DNA of 64,000 bases from Actinopolymorpha cephalotaxi (lineage in GTDB: Bacteria; Actinomycetota; Actinomycetes; Propionibacteriales; Actinopolymorphaceae): positions 4,796,850 through 4,860,849 of the forward strand of contig NZ_JACBZA010000001.1 of assembly GCF_013408535.1 (NCBI RefSeq), written 5' to 3'. This document shows, one piece after another, positions 1 through 7,107 of this stretch. The position numbers and the translations under genes are program-made. Each line of letters starts with the position of its first letter. Positions within the stretch are counted from its first letter, which is position 1. A model generated the notes under the pieces. That model worked only from the letters and a program-made list of their open reading frames with translations. It made no database searches and was not told where the DNA came from.

Positions 1-911
1 TGCAGGGACCGCAACCGTTCCCGCAGGGAGGCCAGCGTGCCGGTCGGGTCGGCGTTCGTGCCGACAGGGGCCGCGTCGATCGCTGCGGCGTCGGCGACCA
101 GACCTGCCAGCTCGGCCCCGGCGGCCCCGTGGGCCGGCATCGCGGTCAGCCGGGTGACGACATGCCGCAGGGGGTCACCGGTCAACGGTGGCCGCAGGTC
201 CGACAGCAGCAGGTCTTGGCGCAGCAGCTCCGCGAGCAGCCCGTGCACCTTCGCCTCGGTCTGCGCGGTCGCTCCCGGTGTGCCTGCGAGGACCCGCTCG
301 ACCAGTTCGTCGTAGGGCACCGCGTTCCGTGCGAGCGACAGCACCCGGCGGACCACTGGGGTGGCGCGTACCGACACATCAGGCAGGCCCGCCCTGCCAC
401 CGGTCGAGCGGTCGCTCAGGTGCAAGCGCCCGTTGCGTTCGAAGGCGCAGGTGTTGGCGGCGAGCCGCAGCCGGCGGCGTACTTCTGGATCGGACTCGAG
501 CGCAAGCATCCACCGCGTCAACCATCCCATGTCCGGTCGGGTCCGGGTGGGCCTCGCGGTGGGACCGAGCGCCAGGGTGGTCTGATCGCCCCAGCCGCCG
601 ACGCCCACACCCGCGAACAGTCCGTACGGAGTCGGGCGGGTCGACATCCGGATCAGGTACCGCAACAGGGCCGAACGCGCCGCCGGCGTCGATCGCCCAC
701 CCGCACCGGACTCCAGTGCGCGCAGGAGGTCAGGGCTGGCCACGTCGAGAGCCCGGCGAACCAGCGGATCCGCCACCGACGACGCGGCGCCGCCCGCCGT
801 ATCACCGGCCAACCGTTCGTAGGAGTCGATGGGCAACAACGGGGCGCGGACGACGAACCAGTCGAACGGCTCGTACGACAAGTGGATGCGTGTCGGCGGA
901 CTGGACGACAT
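1..911 (-). CDS. Lantibiotic dehydratase LanB, N-terminal part (runs off left edge)
   Basis: The minus strand is open from an ATG at 911 to the window edge, giving about 303 residues. Near residues 17-28 the protein reads FDWFVVRAPLLPID, and about 60 residues later it carries an RYLIRMSTRPTPYGLFAGV stretch. Both are hallmarks of the lantibiotic dehydratase N-terminal domain (LanB family), which uses glutamyl-tRNA to glutamylate Ser/Thr of a precursor before elimination to dehydroamino acids. The start lies 16 bp after the LanC stop, so precursor, cyclase and dehydratase form one operon in that order. The C-terminal elimination domain lies outside the window, so I cannot say whether the enzyme is full length or split. 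Family assignment is firm; the exact substrate is inferred from the adjacent precursor. Confidence 0.85.
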   Translation of the reverse strand, partial: MSSSPPTRIHLSYEPFDWFVVRAPLLPIDSYERLAGDTAGGAASSVADPLVRRALDVASPDLLRALESGAGGRSTPAARSALLRYLIRMSTRPTPYGLFAGVGVGGWGDQTTLALGPTARPTRTRPDMGWLTRWMLALESDPEVRRRLRLAANTCAFERNGRLHLSDRSTGGRAGLPDVSVRATPVVRRVLSLARNAVPYDELVERVLAGTPGATAQTEAKVHGLLAELLRQDLLLSDLRPPLTGDPLRHVVTRLTAMPAHGAAGAELAGLVADAAAIDAAPVGTNADPTGTLASLRERLRSL

Positions 912-927
912 GAGCTCGCGATCTGCC

Positions 928-2262
928 TCAGGAGAGCAGGAAGAGCCGGTCCCAGGCCGGCTCGTCGTCGGTTCCGGCGGCCAGCAGCGCCAGTGCCACA
1001 CCCGGCGCCCCGTCCAGCAGGCCAGGATTGTCGACCCGGACATCGCCAGGCTCGACGTTGCGGTAACCCAGCACGCTGTCAGGTTCGTACGCCGCCAGCA
1101 GCTCCCGCACCAGTTCCTCGGCCCCGGCCGCGAACTCCGAACGCCCGGTGTCGACCGCGAACCGTCGGGTGATGTGGGCCAGCCCAGCCGTCCCGTGGCA
1201 GAACGTCGGGCTGGTGATCCCGCGCTGGGCCGCAGGCCGCGCCAACACGGCCAGCATCGCCTCCACGGCGAGGTGCCGGTAGCGGTCGGCGTCCAGGGCG
1301 GTACCGGCCAGCCACAACGCGCGGGCGATCCCCGGGGCGCCATAGCACCAGGTCGCTCGACCGTGCGCGAGTCCGGTCCCGTCCGGCCGGCTCCCGGGCC
1401 GAGGTGGCAGCGGCACGGCGTTCGGCCAGTTCGGGCCCCACCCGTCGGCCATCGCATGGTCGGCCAGCCACTCCGCGGCCACGTCGACCGCCTGCTCGGC
1501 CCGCTCCACCTTCAGACCCTCCCGCAGCGCAATCGCCAACAGGGCAAGCGGTCCCGTCACCCCGTGGGCAAGACCGCAGTTGTGGTTGCCGTCCGGGTAG
1601 GCCCCGGTCATCGCGTGCCCGACGAGGTCGGCGGGGGTGTGCCAGCGACGCGGTTCGCCCTCGTCGGCGAGGAGTTCGCTCAGGCAGCGAAGAACTTCGC
1701 CCAACAGGTCGGCGCTCTCGGCGCTCTCGCGACGGCGTAGCAGGTACGCGCCCACCCCGGCGAGGCCGCTGATGACGTCGAACTCGCTGACTCCACAGCC
1801 GTGAGCTGCGTCCAACCGCCGGATCGCGTTGCGCGTCCGGGCTTGGAGTTTCGTGTCGACCGTGTGCAGAAGGCGGGTATACCGCCCTCGTCCTCGTGCG
1901 AGGCTCGTCGCCGCGAAACCAACGCCGGCCCAACCGGCAAACAGCGAGGCACCTGGTTCCGCCCTTTCGGGCATCGCCGCCACCGCCTGGCTCAGCGCGC
2001 GGTGGCCAAGGCGGTCCCAGCCCGCTTCGGGTTCGTGAACGTCGAAGGCGGCGAACACGACGGCCATGCCGGGGAGTCCCGCCGCGACCGACGTGGGCCG
2101 CCATCCCACCGAGGGCGGAAAGCTGGACTGCTCCACCATCGCGGCCACGGCACGTTCCAGCGTGGGAAGGTGGGCCAGCCGGGACGCGATCGTGCCGGCC
2201 ACCTCCACGGCCACCGAACCGCCAACCGGTCCAAGCGCCGCGACCGGCTCATGGACGCTCAA
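928..2262 (-). CDS. LanC-like lanthionine synthetase (cyclase)
   Basis: LanC enzymes catalyse addition of Cys thiols to dehydrated Ser/Thr to form (methyl)lanthionine rings. The protein has the repeated GxxG helical-barrel pattern of the family and the three zinc ligands expected of an active cyclase: Cys306 in WCYGAPG and Cys355-His356 in FCHGTAG, numbering from the chosen start. A HGVTGPL segment and a final DGAPGVALAL segment are also typical. I chose the TTG at 2262 because it overlaps the precursor stop as TTGA and is preceded by a purine-rich GCAGGGAA. A GTG at 2322 would add 20 residues inside the precursor gene. The length of 444 aa is normal for LanC. Translation is probably coupled to the precursor. 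Confidence 0.88.
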   Translation of the reverse strand: MSVHEPVAALGPVGGSVAVEVAGTIASRLAHLPTLERAVAAMVEQSSFPPSVGWRPTSVAAGLPGMAVVFAAFDVHEPEAGWDRLGHRALSQAVAAMPERAEPGASLFAGWAGVGFAATSLARGRGRYTRLLHTVDTKLQARTRNAIRRLDAAHGCGVSEFDVISGLAGVGAYLLRRRESAESADLLGEVLRCLSELLADEGEPRRWHTPADLVGHAMTGAYPDGNHNCGLAHGVTGPLALLAIALREGLKVERAEQAVDVAAEWLADHAMADGWGPNWPNAVPLPPRPGSRPDGTGLAHGRATWCYGAPGIARALWLAGTALDADRYRHLAVEAMLAVLARPAAQRGITSPTFCHGTAGLAHITRRFAVDTGRSEFAAGAEELVRELLAAYEPDSVLGYRNVEPGDVRVDNPGLLDGAPGVALALLAAGTDDEPAWDRLFLLS

Positions 2263-2726
2263 AGAGGTTCCCTGCAGCCCGACCGGCAGGTGAAACAGTG
2301 GGTCTGCGCAAAGGTCGCGCACACACCGCAGGTGTCCTCACAGGTGTCAGCGCAGGTGTTGACGCACGTGTCTCGACACGTGGCCGCGCAGGTGTTGCCA
2401 CAAGTCACCGCGCAGGTGTTGCCGCACTGTGTCTGCGGGCAGGTGTTGAGGCCCGCACAGGTTCCCTGGCAGGTGTTGTCAGCGGTGTTGCAGGTGCCGC
2501 CGGCTCCCTTGCCACCAGTGGGAAGACAACCCGCCCCGTCCGTCTGGGCGTCAAGCGGCAGGAACGGACCCGGCAGAACCCGACCGCCGGTGACCTCACC
2601 GAACCGTACGTCGATGTCGAACTCGTCCACCTCAGGCGGATCGAGTATCAACAGCGCGTTCCGAGACACAGGCGCGGGAATGTCGTGAGGAACACCCACG
2701 GCCGAGCGTTGCAGGTCTCCGGACAT
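2259..2726 (-). CDS. FxLD-type lanthipeptide precursor with Thr-Cys ladder
   Basis: This 155-aa peptide precedes LanC and LanB. Residues 35-42 read EFDIDVRF, matching the F-x-(L/I)-D leader box recognised by class I dehydratases and seen in actinobacterial FxLD lanthipeptides. From residue 67 on there are 18 Cys, 18 Thr and one Ser in 89 residues. Between residues 104 and 133 a Thr-Cys pair recurs every four residues, eight times in a row. The ATG at 2726 has a GGAGG seven bases upstream; a TTG at 2747 is also possible but would lie upstream of that site. Expected fate, from family knowledge: Thr dehydration by LanB and ring closure by LanC. The leader cleavage site is not evident; a Gly-rich stretch at 71-77 is one candidate. 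The core is unusually long for a lanthipeptide. Confidence 0.8.
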   Translation of the reverse strand: MSGDLQRSAVGVPHDIPAPVSRNALLILDPPEVDEFDIDVRFGEVTGGRVLPGPFLPLDAQTDGAGCLPTGGKGAGGTCNTADNTCQGTCAGLNTCPQTQCGNTCAVTCGNTCAATCRDTCVNTCADTCEDTCGVCATFAQTHCFTCRSGCREPL

Positions 2727-2885
2727 GACGAAGCCTCCGCCCCCCAAGTGGCCTTGCCCACGAAAATGATCTCCAGCAAGGTGTGCTCAGATTACACTCG
2801 CGGCAACGAGGAACCGGCGGGATTCGAGATGGTCACTCGGCCACACTTTCGGGCATCCGCCGGTCCGCCATCAGAGGGAGATGGG

Positions 2886-3686
2886 ATGGCGCAACAGTTG
2901 CCCACCGGCGACCTCATCACGGTTCTGCGCACACTTCTCGGCAGTGTGTCGCCCGACCTCTTCGGCGGGACACCTCCGGCCGTCGACATCCGCACGGCCA
3001 CCGAGTCCCTGACGTTCCTGACCAGGCCGCGCCACCACGAGGCCGGTCCCCATCGGCAGTCTCGCACCGAGGTGCTGCCCCTGGACGCCGACGATCCCGC
3101 CGGCCCCTACGAGCTCGAGGGGACGGCCGGCACCGGTCCACGCACGGTCCGCCTGCTCAGCAACGAGGCGGTGGTCACCGTTCTGCATCCGGACGAGGTG
3201 ATGTGGGACGGTGGTTCCCAGGCGGGTCGCTCCTTCACGCTCAGCCCGCGGCGCTACCGGACCTTCGACGTCGTCACCCACCTCCAGGTCAGCTACGGGG
3301 CCACCGGCGTGGCGACGACGATGGGCGGGCGCGACGAAGTGACGCTGGAACTGTCCGGCCTGCAGGCCCCGCTCGCGCGGGCCCGCGACCTGCTGATCGC
3401 CGTACTCAGCCTGGAGAACGACCGCATCGTCTCCTGCGCTTCGGTCACCACGGTCGAGGGTGACTACCAGACCACCATGGGGGCCAAGGCCCTGAACCTG
3501 AAGGACATGAGCGACGCTCCCGCCGCCAACGGTGTCCGGACTCTGCACGTGACCGTGACGATGGACGTCGACATCGACGTACGCCGGACCCTGCGGCCGG
3601 ACGAGGGAACGCCCATCGCGCGGATCGCCAGCCCCGGTTCGGAAGGCGCCGGCGCGGTCAGTGTCGATCCCCTCGTCGACGCCTGA
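2886..3686 (+). CDS. Hypothetical protein divergent from the lanthipeptide operon
   Basis: This is a 266-aa protein that I do not recognise. The ATG at 2886 is preceded by AGAGGGAG at a good distance, while upstream starts in the same frame lie in the antisense of the lanthipeptide genes. It has no signal peptide and no membrane segment. The middle looks like beta-rich soluble protein, with alternating hydrophobic strands around residues 95-180. A charged strand of alternating Val/Asp occurs near residue 225 (HVTVTMDVDIDVRR), and the last 30 residues look disordered. It points away from the lanthipeptide operon and shares its 159-bp upstream region, so it may belong to the same locus. That is inference from position only. 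Confidence 0.6.
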   Translation: MAQQLPTGDLITVLRTLLGSVSPDLFGGTPPAVDIRTATESLTFLTRPRHHEAGPHRQSRTEVLPLDADDPAGPYELEGTAGTGPRTVRLLSNEAVVTVLHPDEVMWDGGSQAGRSFTLSPRRYRTFDVVTHLQVSYGATGVATTMGGRDEVTLELSGLQAPLARARDLLIAVLSLENDRIVSCASVTTVEGDYQTTMGAKALNLKDMSDAPAANGVRTLHVTVTMDVDIDVRRTLRPDEGTPIARIASPGSEGAGAVSVDPLVDA

Positions 3687-3930
3687 TGCCCGTGGCGGCG
3701 ACCTGAGGGGCCTGCCGCGCGCTGTAGATCGCAGTCATGTGGGCGACGACTACTGCATTCTGTAGCGATAGGCCTCTCGAACCAGACGCAGCCTTCGGCG
3801 CCGCACTCAGCAACCCAGGCCGGCCCTGATCCACACCGCTACCTGCGCTACGTGTCGCCACGGGGGCCCCAAAATACGGTCTGACCTCTGGGAAGCGCCG
3901 ATGTGAAGCAACGTAACGGATCTGGTTGAA

Positions 3931-3964
3931 GCAGCGGCCCGCACCGATCGGTGCGGGCCGCTGC
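3931..3964. terminator. 34-bp perfect palindrome, probable bidirectional terminator
   Basis: Two 17-base arms beginning GCAGCGGCCCGCACCGA are exact reverse complements with no spacer, giving a GC-rich hairpin on either strand. It lies about 245 bp after the stop of the plus-strand gene at 2886-3686. There is no clear U-tract, as is usual in high-GC actinomycetes. A transcription terminator is the simplest reading; a dimeric protein binding site is the alternative. Confidence 0.5.
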
Positions 3965-5284
3965 GGTTACCGCCGGCGGGGCAGGCGAGACGCGAGCAGG
4001 GCGAGCGACCGAGAAATCGGCCGAGACAGGCTGACCACTTGGAACACAAGCAAATACCCTGGATTCGACACCAACATCTTCGCTCAACGCATCCAACCAC
4101 CTCAACGATCGTCACCTTCCAGTCGGCCGCCGATTTCCCAAAGCTCGAACCTTACTCGTCGAATGGCGGCCCATTACTCGCAGCTCAGCAACTGGCATCC
4201 CGATGCGGTCGCCGGGACCGAGAATTCAATCAATGTTTTTACAGGAAGCTCCCAACCGGGCGCTGACCTACAGCGTTACCGGTTGGCGACCGACGCCGCC
4301 ACAAGTAGGCCGCAGAAGATCACACCGCGCGTCGCCAGTCCCCGTCGTGTACCGGGCACCGTCGCAGCAGGTTGGACCGGGCTGCGCTGCCGGTTCCGTG
4401 TGCCTACCGGCGCTTGCCGGTCGCCAACGAGGCCCAACCGCCGGATCCGACCTGGCTGGTAACCCCGGCCGCACGGTGCATCCGGCGGTGCTAGTTGTGG
4501 AGTGCCTCAATCGAGGTCGACGGGAAGGTGATCCACCCCCGACGCTTCTGACCACGGACGTATCACTCGGGCATCGGCTCGTCCAGCCCGGCGGTCACGA
4601 TCTGCTCACGTTGCTCACCGTACGCGCGACAAGGTAAGCGAGTTGGACTGAGTTGGCACCGTGCGAACAACCACAGCTGGACGATGAAGACCGCTCGGCA
4701 CGGCCGTGCGGCCACGAGGATGGCCGGGCCCTCCCACACCCAGCACAGCGGGACAAGGGCAACCGGGATCGGCGAGAAGTGTTCCCCAAGCTGCGGAGGC
4801 CTGGCCATGGCCAAACCAAGCGTCCAACGCCAACGACGCCGGCGCGCAGAACCAGGCGTTAGCCGTGCACCGCCCTGCAAGATGAGCAGGTCGAATGGGA
4901 AGTACCGAAGGAGCCGCTGATGAGTCATTCCGAGTGTGACGTAGACGTCGCAGCAGCCGAGCAAAGACGACTCCGAGCTGGTAGAGACTGATCTACGGCC
5001 GACACTCCCGCCTAACCCTCTGCTGGACGATGGTGTCGTCCTTCACCTCGGGCTTCGACCGGAGGCCCGCGGTCGACCGACCCGATATTGGAGGTCCTTC
5101 GGCACCCAAGTCCTGACGCAAGCCACGCTCGCCCGCTTTGAGGTCGGAGCCTGGGCAGCGATCGTGCGTATACACATCCCGCAGACACGGAGGCCGTCTT
5201 CGTGCATCGCGTTCACCCGCTGTGCAAGCCCTTCACGGTTTATCGCCGCGTCGGCCATGAACCCGTATGCAGTCTCATCGCCGT

Positions 5285-5315
5285 AACAATTTGAACTTCA
5301 CCGGGCAAATTTGTT
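5285..5315 (-). terminator. Possible terminator of the SIR2 cassette operon
   Basis: AACAATTTG and CAAATTTGTT form an AT-rich stem with a one-base bulge around a 12-base loop. It lies about 30 bases past the stop of the last gene of the five-gene operon (5344). The stem is weak for a high-GC host, but it fits the lower-GC character of the cassette. Confidence 0.3.
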
Positions 5316-5343
5316 GCTCTCCAGATATGGTCGGCTGCCGAAC

Positions 5344-5994
5344 TCACGTACGAACCCACGGGACTAGTGGTGGGCCGGGAGGGCTCACAGCCCCCGGATT
5401 TCGAAGGTGATCGACTAACCTCTCAAGTTCTAACGAGAAACGCAGAATACCGGCGCGTGCCGCCTCAGACGTCGCCTGAGGTATCAACGACGAATTATCT
5501 ACCACGGCGTCAAAGAACTCTCTATCGGGTTTCATTACCCTTCGAGCGACCGAGAAAAGTCTCTCACGAGTGACCTTATCCTTCCCTGCGACGATCGCCT
5601 GCGCAGAATCCAATGTGAGTTCAGGACAGTCGCCGAAATGCGACACCACACATTTGCGCACCCGACTTGGCTCATCGGACTCCATCCAAATGCGGACTAG
5701 ATCACGACGATTGGTTAACCATGGTAGTAGTGCGGCGTCATAGACACCACTCGAGGCCCTGTCGATTGAGCGAATCAGCGTCGCATCTACCTGAGAATCT
5801 AGATCGGTAGCTGCTCGCAAAGTGTCCAGCTCAGGCGTCCAACGACCTAGCCACCGAACGCCGTTCAAAGCGTTTCCGGCAAGCGACCTAAAGACCTCCG
5901 AAGCCTCGACGAAAGGAACGTGAAGAGCGTCCGCTAGAATACGTCCGTGTGTCGTCTTACCGGCCGCCGTCAGGCCGGAGATTACAATAATCAT
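5344..5994 (-). CDS. Small P-loop kinase (cytidylate kinase-like)
   Basis: This 216-aa protein begins with a beta strand and a Walker A loop, GLTAAGKTT, at residues 7-15. This fits nucleoside-monophosphate kinases of the cytidylate-kinase-like group. An Arg-rich lid is suggested around VARRVMKPDREFF near residue 165. It is the last gene of the five-gene operon. Its ATG lies 38 bp inside the preceding PP-loop gene, so the two are almost certainly co-translated. The likely role is phosphate transfer to a nucleotide or nucleotide-like small molecule; the substrate cannot be told from sequence. It could also be a dephospho-CoA-kinase-like or antibiotic-kinase-like protein. Base composition is lower in GC than the flanking chromosome, which suggests horizontal origin. 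Confidence 0.7.
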   Translation of the reverse strand: MIIVISGLTAAGKTTHGRILADALHVPFVEASEVFRSLAGNALNGVRWLGRWTPELDTLRAATDLDSQVDATLIRSIDRASSGVYDAALLPWLTNRRDLVRIWMESDEPSRVRKCVVSHFGDCPELTLDSAQAIVAGKDKVTRERLFSVARRVMKPDREFFDAVVDNSSLIPQATSEAARAGILRFSLELERLVDHLRNPGAVSPPGPPLVPWVRT

Positions 5995-6658
5995 TCAGAC
6001 CGTCCCCGTCGATGAGCGAATTTAGCACCGCTTCTTTTCGCGTAAGGAAGGATGCAATGGACGTGTCGGGAACCGAATCGCAAATGTCGGCGAGGAGAGT
6101 GCTCCCCTCTAGTGACTTCGAAGAATAGCCCGCTATCAGCAGTTCCTCTTTCACGGCCTCACTGTCAACGCAATCTGATACAGGGCGCTCGTAGTGAATC
6201 TGATACTTGGCGCAAAGATCCTGAATGAATGCAGTTGAAACGGCTCCTTGTTCTGGGTAGAAGTCCTGGTAAGCCGTCGCACCCGAGGCGATGCGGGTAA
6301 TACCCTCATTATGGCAGAACCTGATCGTCGCGACCATCATCGCCAAGAATTCGCCCAGCAGCAGAAGTTGGTAACGATCCTCAAGGATGTCTTCTACAAG
6401 TCCAACAAGGCAAATTCGACGCACAAGGCCATGAATCTTTAAGGTCTTAAACGCATACTTATCAGGGGGCACCAAGTCTGAAACCTCCTGAACGCGGAGT
6501 TGGCGAAAAGACGCACCGTAGCCAAATCCTCCTTCGAAACCCATCAGTTTGACGTGATGTCCACCTCGCCATAGCCGTACCGCAGCCAAGGTAGAATCTC
6601 GACCTCCAGAGAAGAGGAGAGCAACGGCATGAGGATCAGAAGCAGATTCGGTGTTCAT
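5957..6658 (-). CDS. PP-loop ATPase (QueC-like / adenine nucleotide alpha-hydrolase fold)
   Basis: This 233-aa protein has an N-terminal SGGRDST at residues 17-23, the PP-loop that binds ATP pyrophosphate in enzymes that adenylate a carbonyl, amide or carboxylate (QueC, ThiI, asparagine synthetase and relatives). The order of elements (strand, PP-loop, helix, then a LLLGEFLAMMVATIRFC helix and a conserved GATAYQD) is closest to QueC-like proteins. The Cys pattern for the zinc site of true QueC is not obvious. It sits fourth in the operon, 9 bp after the Nudix gene, and overlaps the kinase gene. A role in activating or modifying a nucleotide-type molecule is inferred. QueC-like proteins do occur in some defence operons (for example Qat), which supports but does not prove a defence role. 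Confidence 0.7.
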   Translation of the reverse strand: MNTESASDPHAVALLFSGGRDSTLAAVRLWRGGHHVKLMGFEGGFGYGASFRQLRVQEVSDLVPPDKYAFKTLKIHGLVRRICLVGLVEDILEDRYQLLLLGEFLAMMVATIRFCHNEGITRIASGATAYQDFYPEQGAVSTAFIQDLCAKYQIHYERPVSDCVDSEAVKEELLIAGYSSKSLEGSTLLADICDSVPDTSIASFLTRKEAVLNSLIDGDGLNDYCNLRPDGGR

Positions 6659-6667
6659 GGCGCCGAG

Positions 6668-7072
6668 CTACCGTAGGTCACCGCGAGCGAGTAGCGCTGG
6701 AATCACATGTCTGGTTAAGGTGGAACCCAACTTGACCCCCTCTCGCTCGTAATCAGCTCCCACCCATCGGAGTTCTACGATCTCGTTATCGGGAACTGGC
6801 TCACCTACCATATCCACATCATAAACACGCATAGTGAGCGTCGCGTCGTCGAACTCAGCTGGCTCTACATATTGACCGAGCTGGGCGTTCAGATGCATAC
6901 CAACAGACAGCTCTTCCCGAATCTCTCGCGCCAGCGCCTCGTGATCAGTCTCTTGCCCCTCAGGTCGTCCTCCAGGAATGATAAAAGTTTCCTTTCCCCG
7001 CTTACGAACCACCAGAATCTTGGTCTTATCCGGCGTCAAAATTACAGCACCAATCTTCGTCATCTCCGGCAT
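6668..7072 (-). CDS. Nudix hydrolase
   Basis: The 134-aa protein carries a near-complete Nudix box at residues 35-57: G35, then E41, then R49-E50-I51 and E53-E54. The usual Gly two positions after EE is Ser56. Nudix enzymes cleave nucleoside diphosphates linked to another moiety, such as ADP-ribose, NAD-type or modified (d)NTP substrates. The ATG at 7072 has GAGGAGGGCAAGGAA just upstream. Longer starts would overlap the SIR2 gene by up to 27 bp. It lies between a SIR2 NADase-like gene and a PP-loop gene, so processing ADP-ribose or an NAD-derived product is an attractive hypothesis, but the substrate is unknown. Confidence 0.85.
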   Translation of the reverse strand: MPEMTKIGAVILTPDKTKILVVRKRGKETFIIPGGRPEGQETDHEALAREIREELSVGMHLNAQLGQYVEPAEFDDATLTMRVYDVDMVGEPVPDNEIVELRWVGADYEREGVKLGSTLTRHVIPALLARGDLR

Positions 7073-7107
7073 TTCCTTGCCCTCCTCAGGGTTTAGATTT
7101 ACAGCAG

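Larger units (their letters stand above)
3687..5343. other. Gene-poor stretch between the lanthipeptide locus and the SIR2 cassette
   Basis: About 1.65 kb holds no reading frame I would call a gene. Frames of 60-180 codons exist on both strands (for example 3926-4462 plus and 4563-4964 minus), but their translations are low-complexity or unlike any family I know, and they overlap one another. Base composition shifts from lanthipeptide-like GC to more mixed. The clearest structure is the perfect palindrome at 3931-3964. The stretch could be a decayed gene region at the left edge of the island. Confidence 0.5.

Noticed and set aside
2320-2620. Short 12-base-type repeats with GCAGGTGTTG units, possible CRISPR or iteron array
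   Set aside because: They are the coding repeats of the Thr-Cys ladder on the minus strand; spacing is irregular and no spacers exist.
1896-2885. Long plus-strand extension upstream of the hypothetical gene at 2886
   Set aside because: It is antisense to the lanthipeptide precursor and LanC, which have clear family motifs, and lacks a ribosome site.
4050-4075. CTGGATTCGA shared with the tRNA-Tyr T-loop region, possible attachment repeat
   Set aside because: Only ten bases match and the flanks differ; this can occur by chance in 64 kb and does not include the tRNA 3' end.
4563-4964. 133-codon minus frame with a hydrophobic stretch, possible small membrane protein
   Set aside because: No ribosome site, no recognisable family, and overlapping frames on the other strand; composition looks random.
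4993-5258. Two overlapping minus frames that could be one frameshifted small gene
   Set aside because: The CGMC-like start is suggestive but no family is recognised and neither frame has a good ribosome site.
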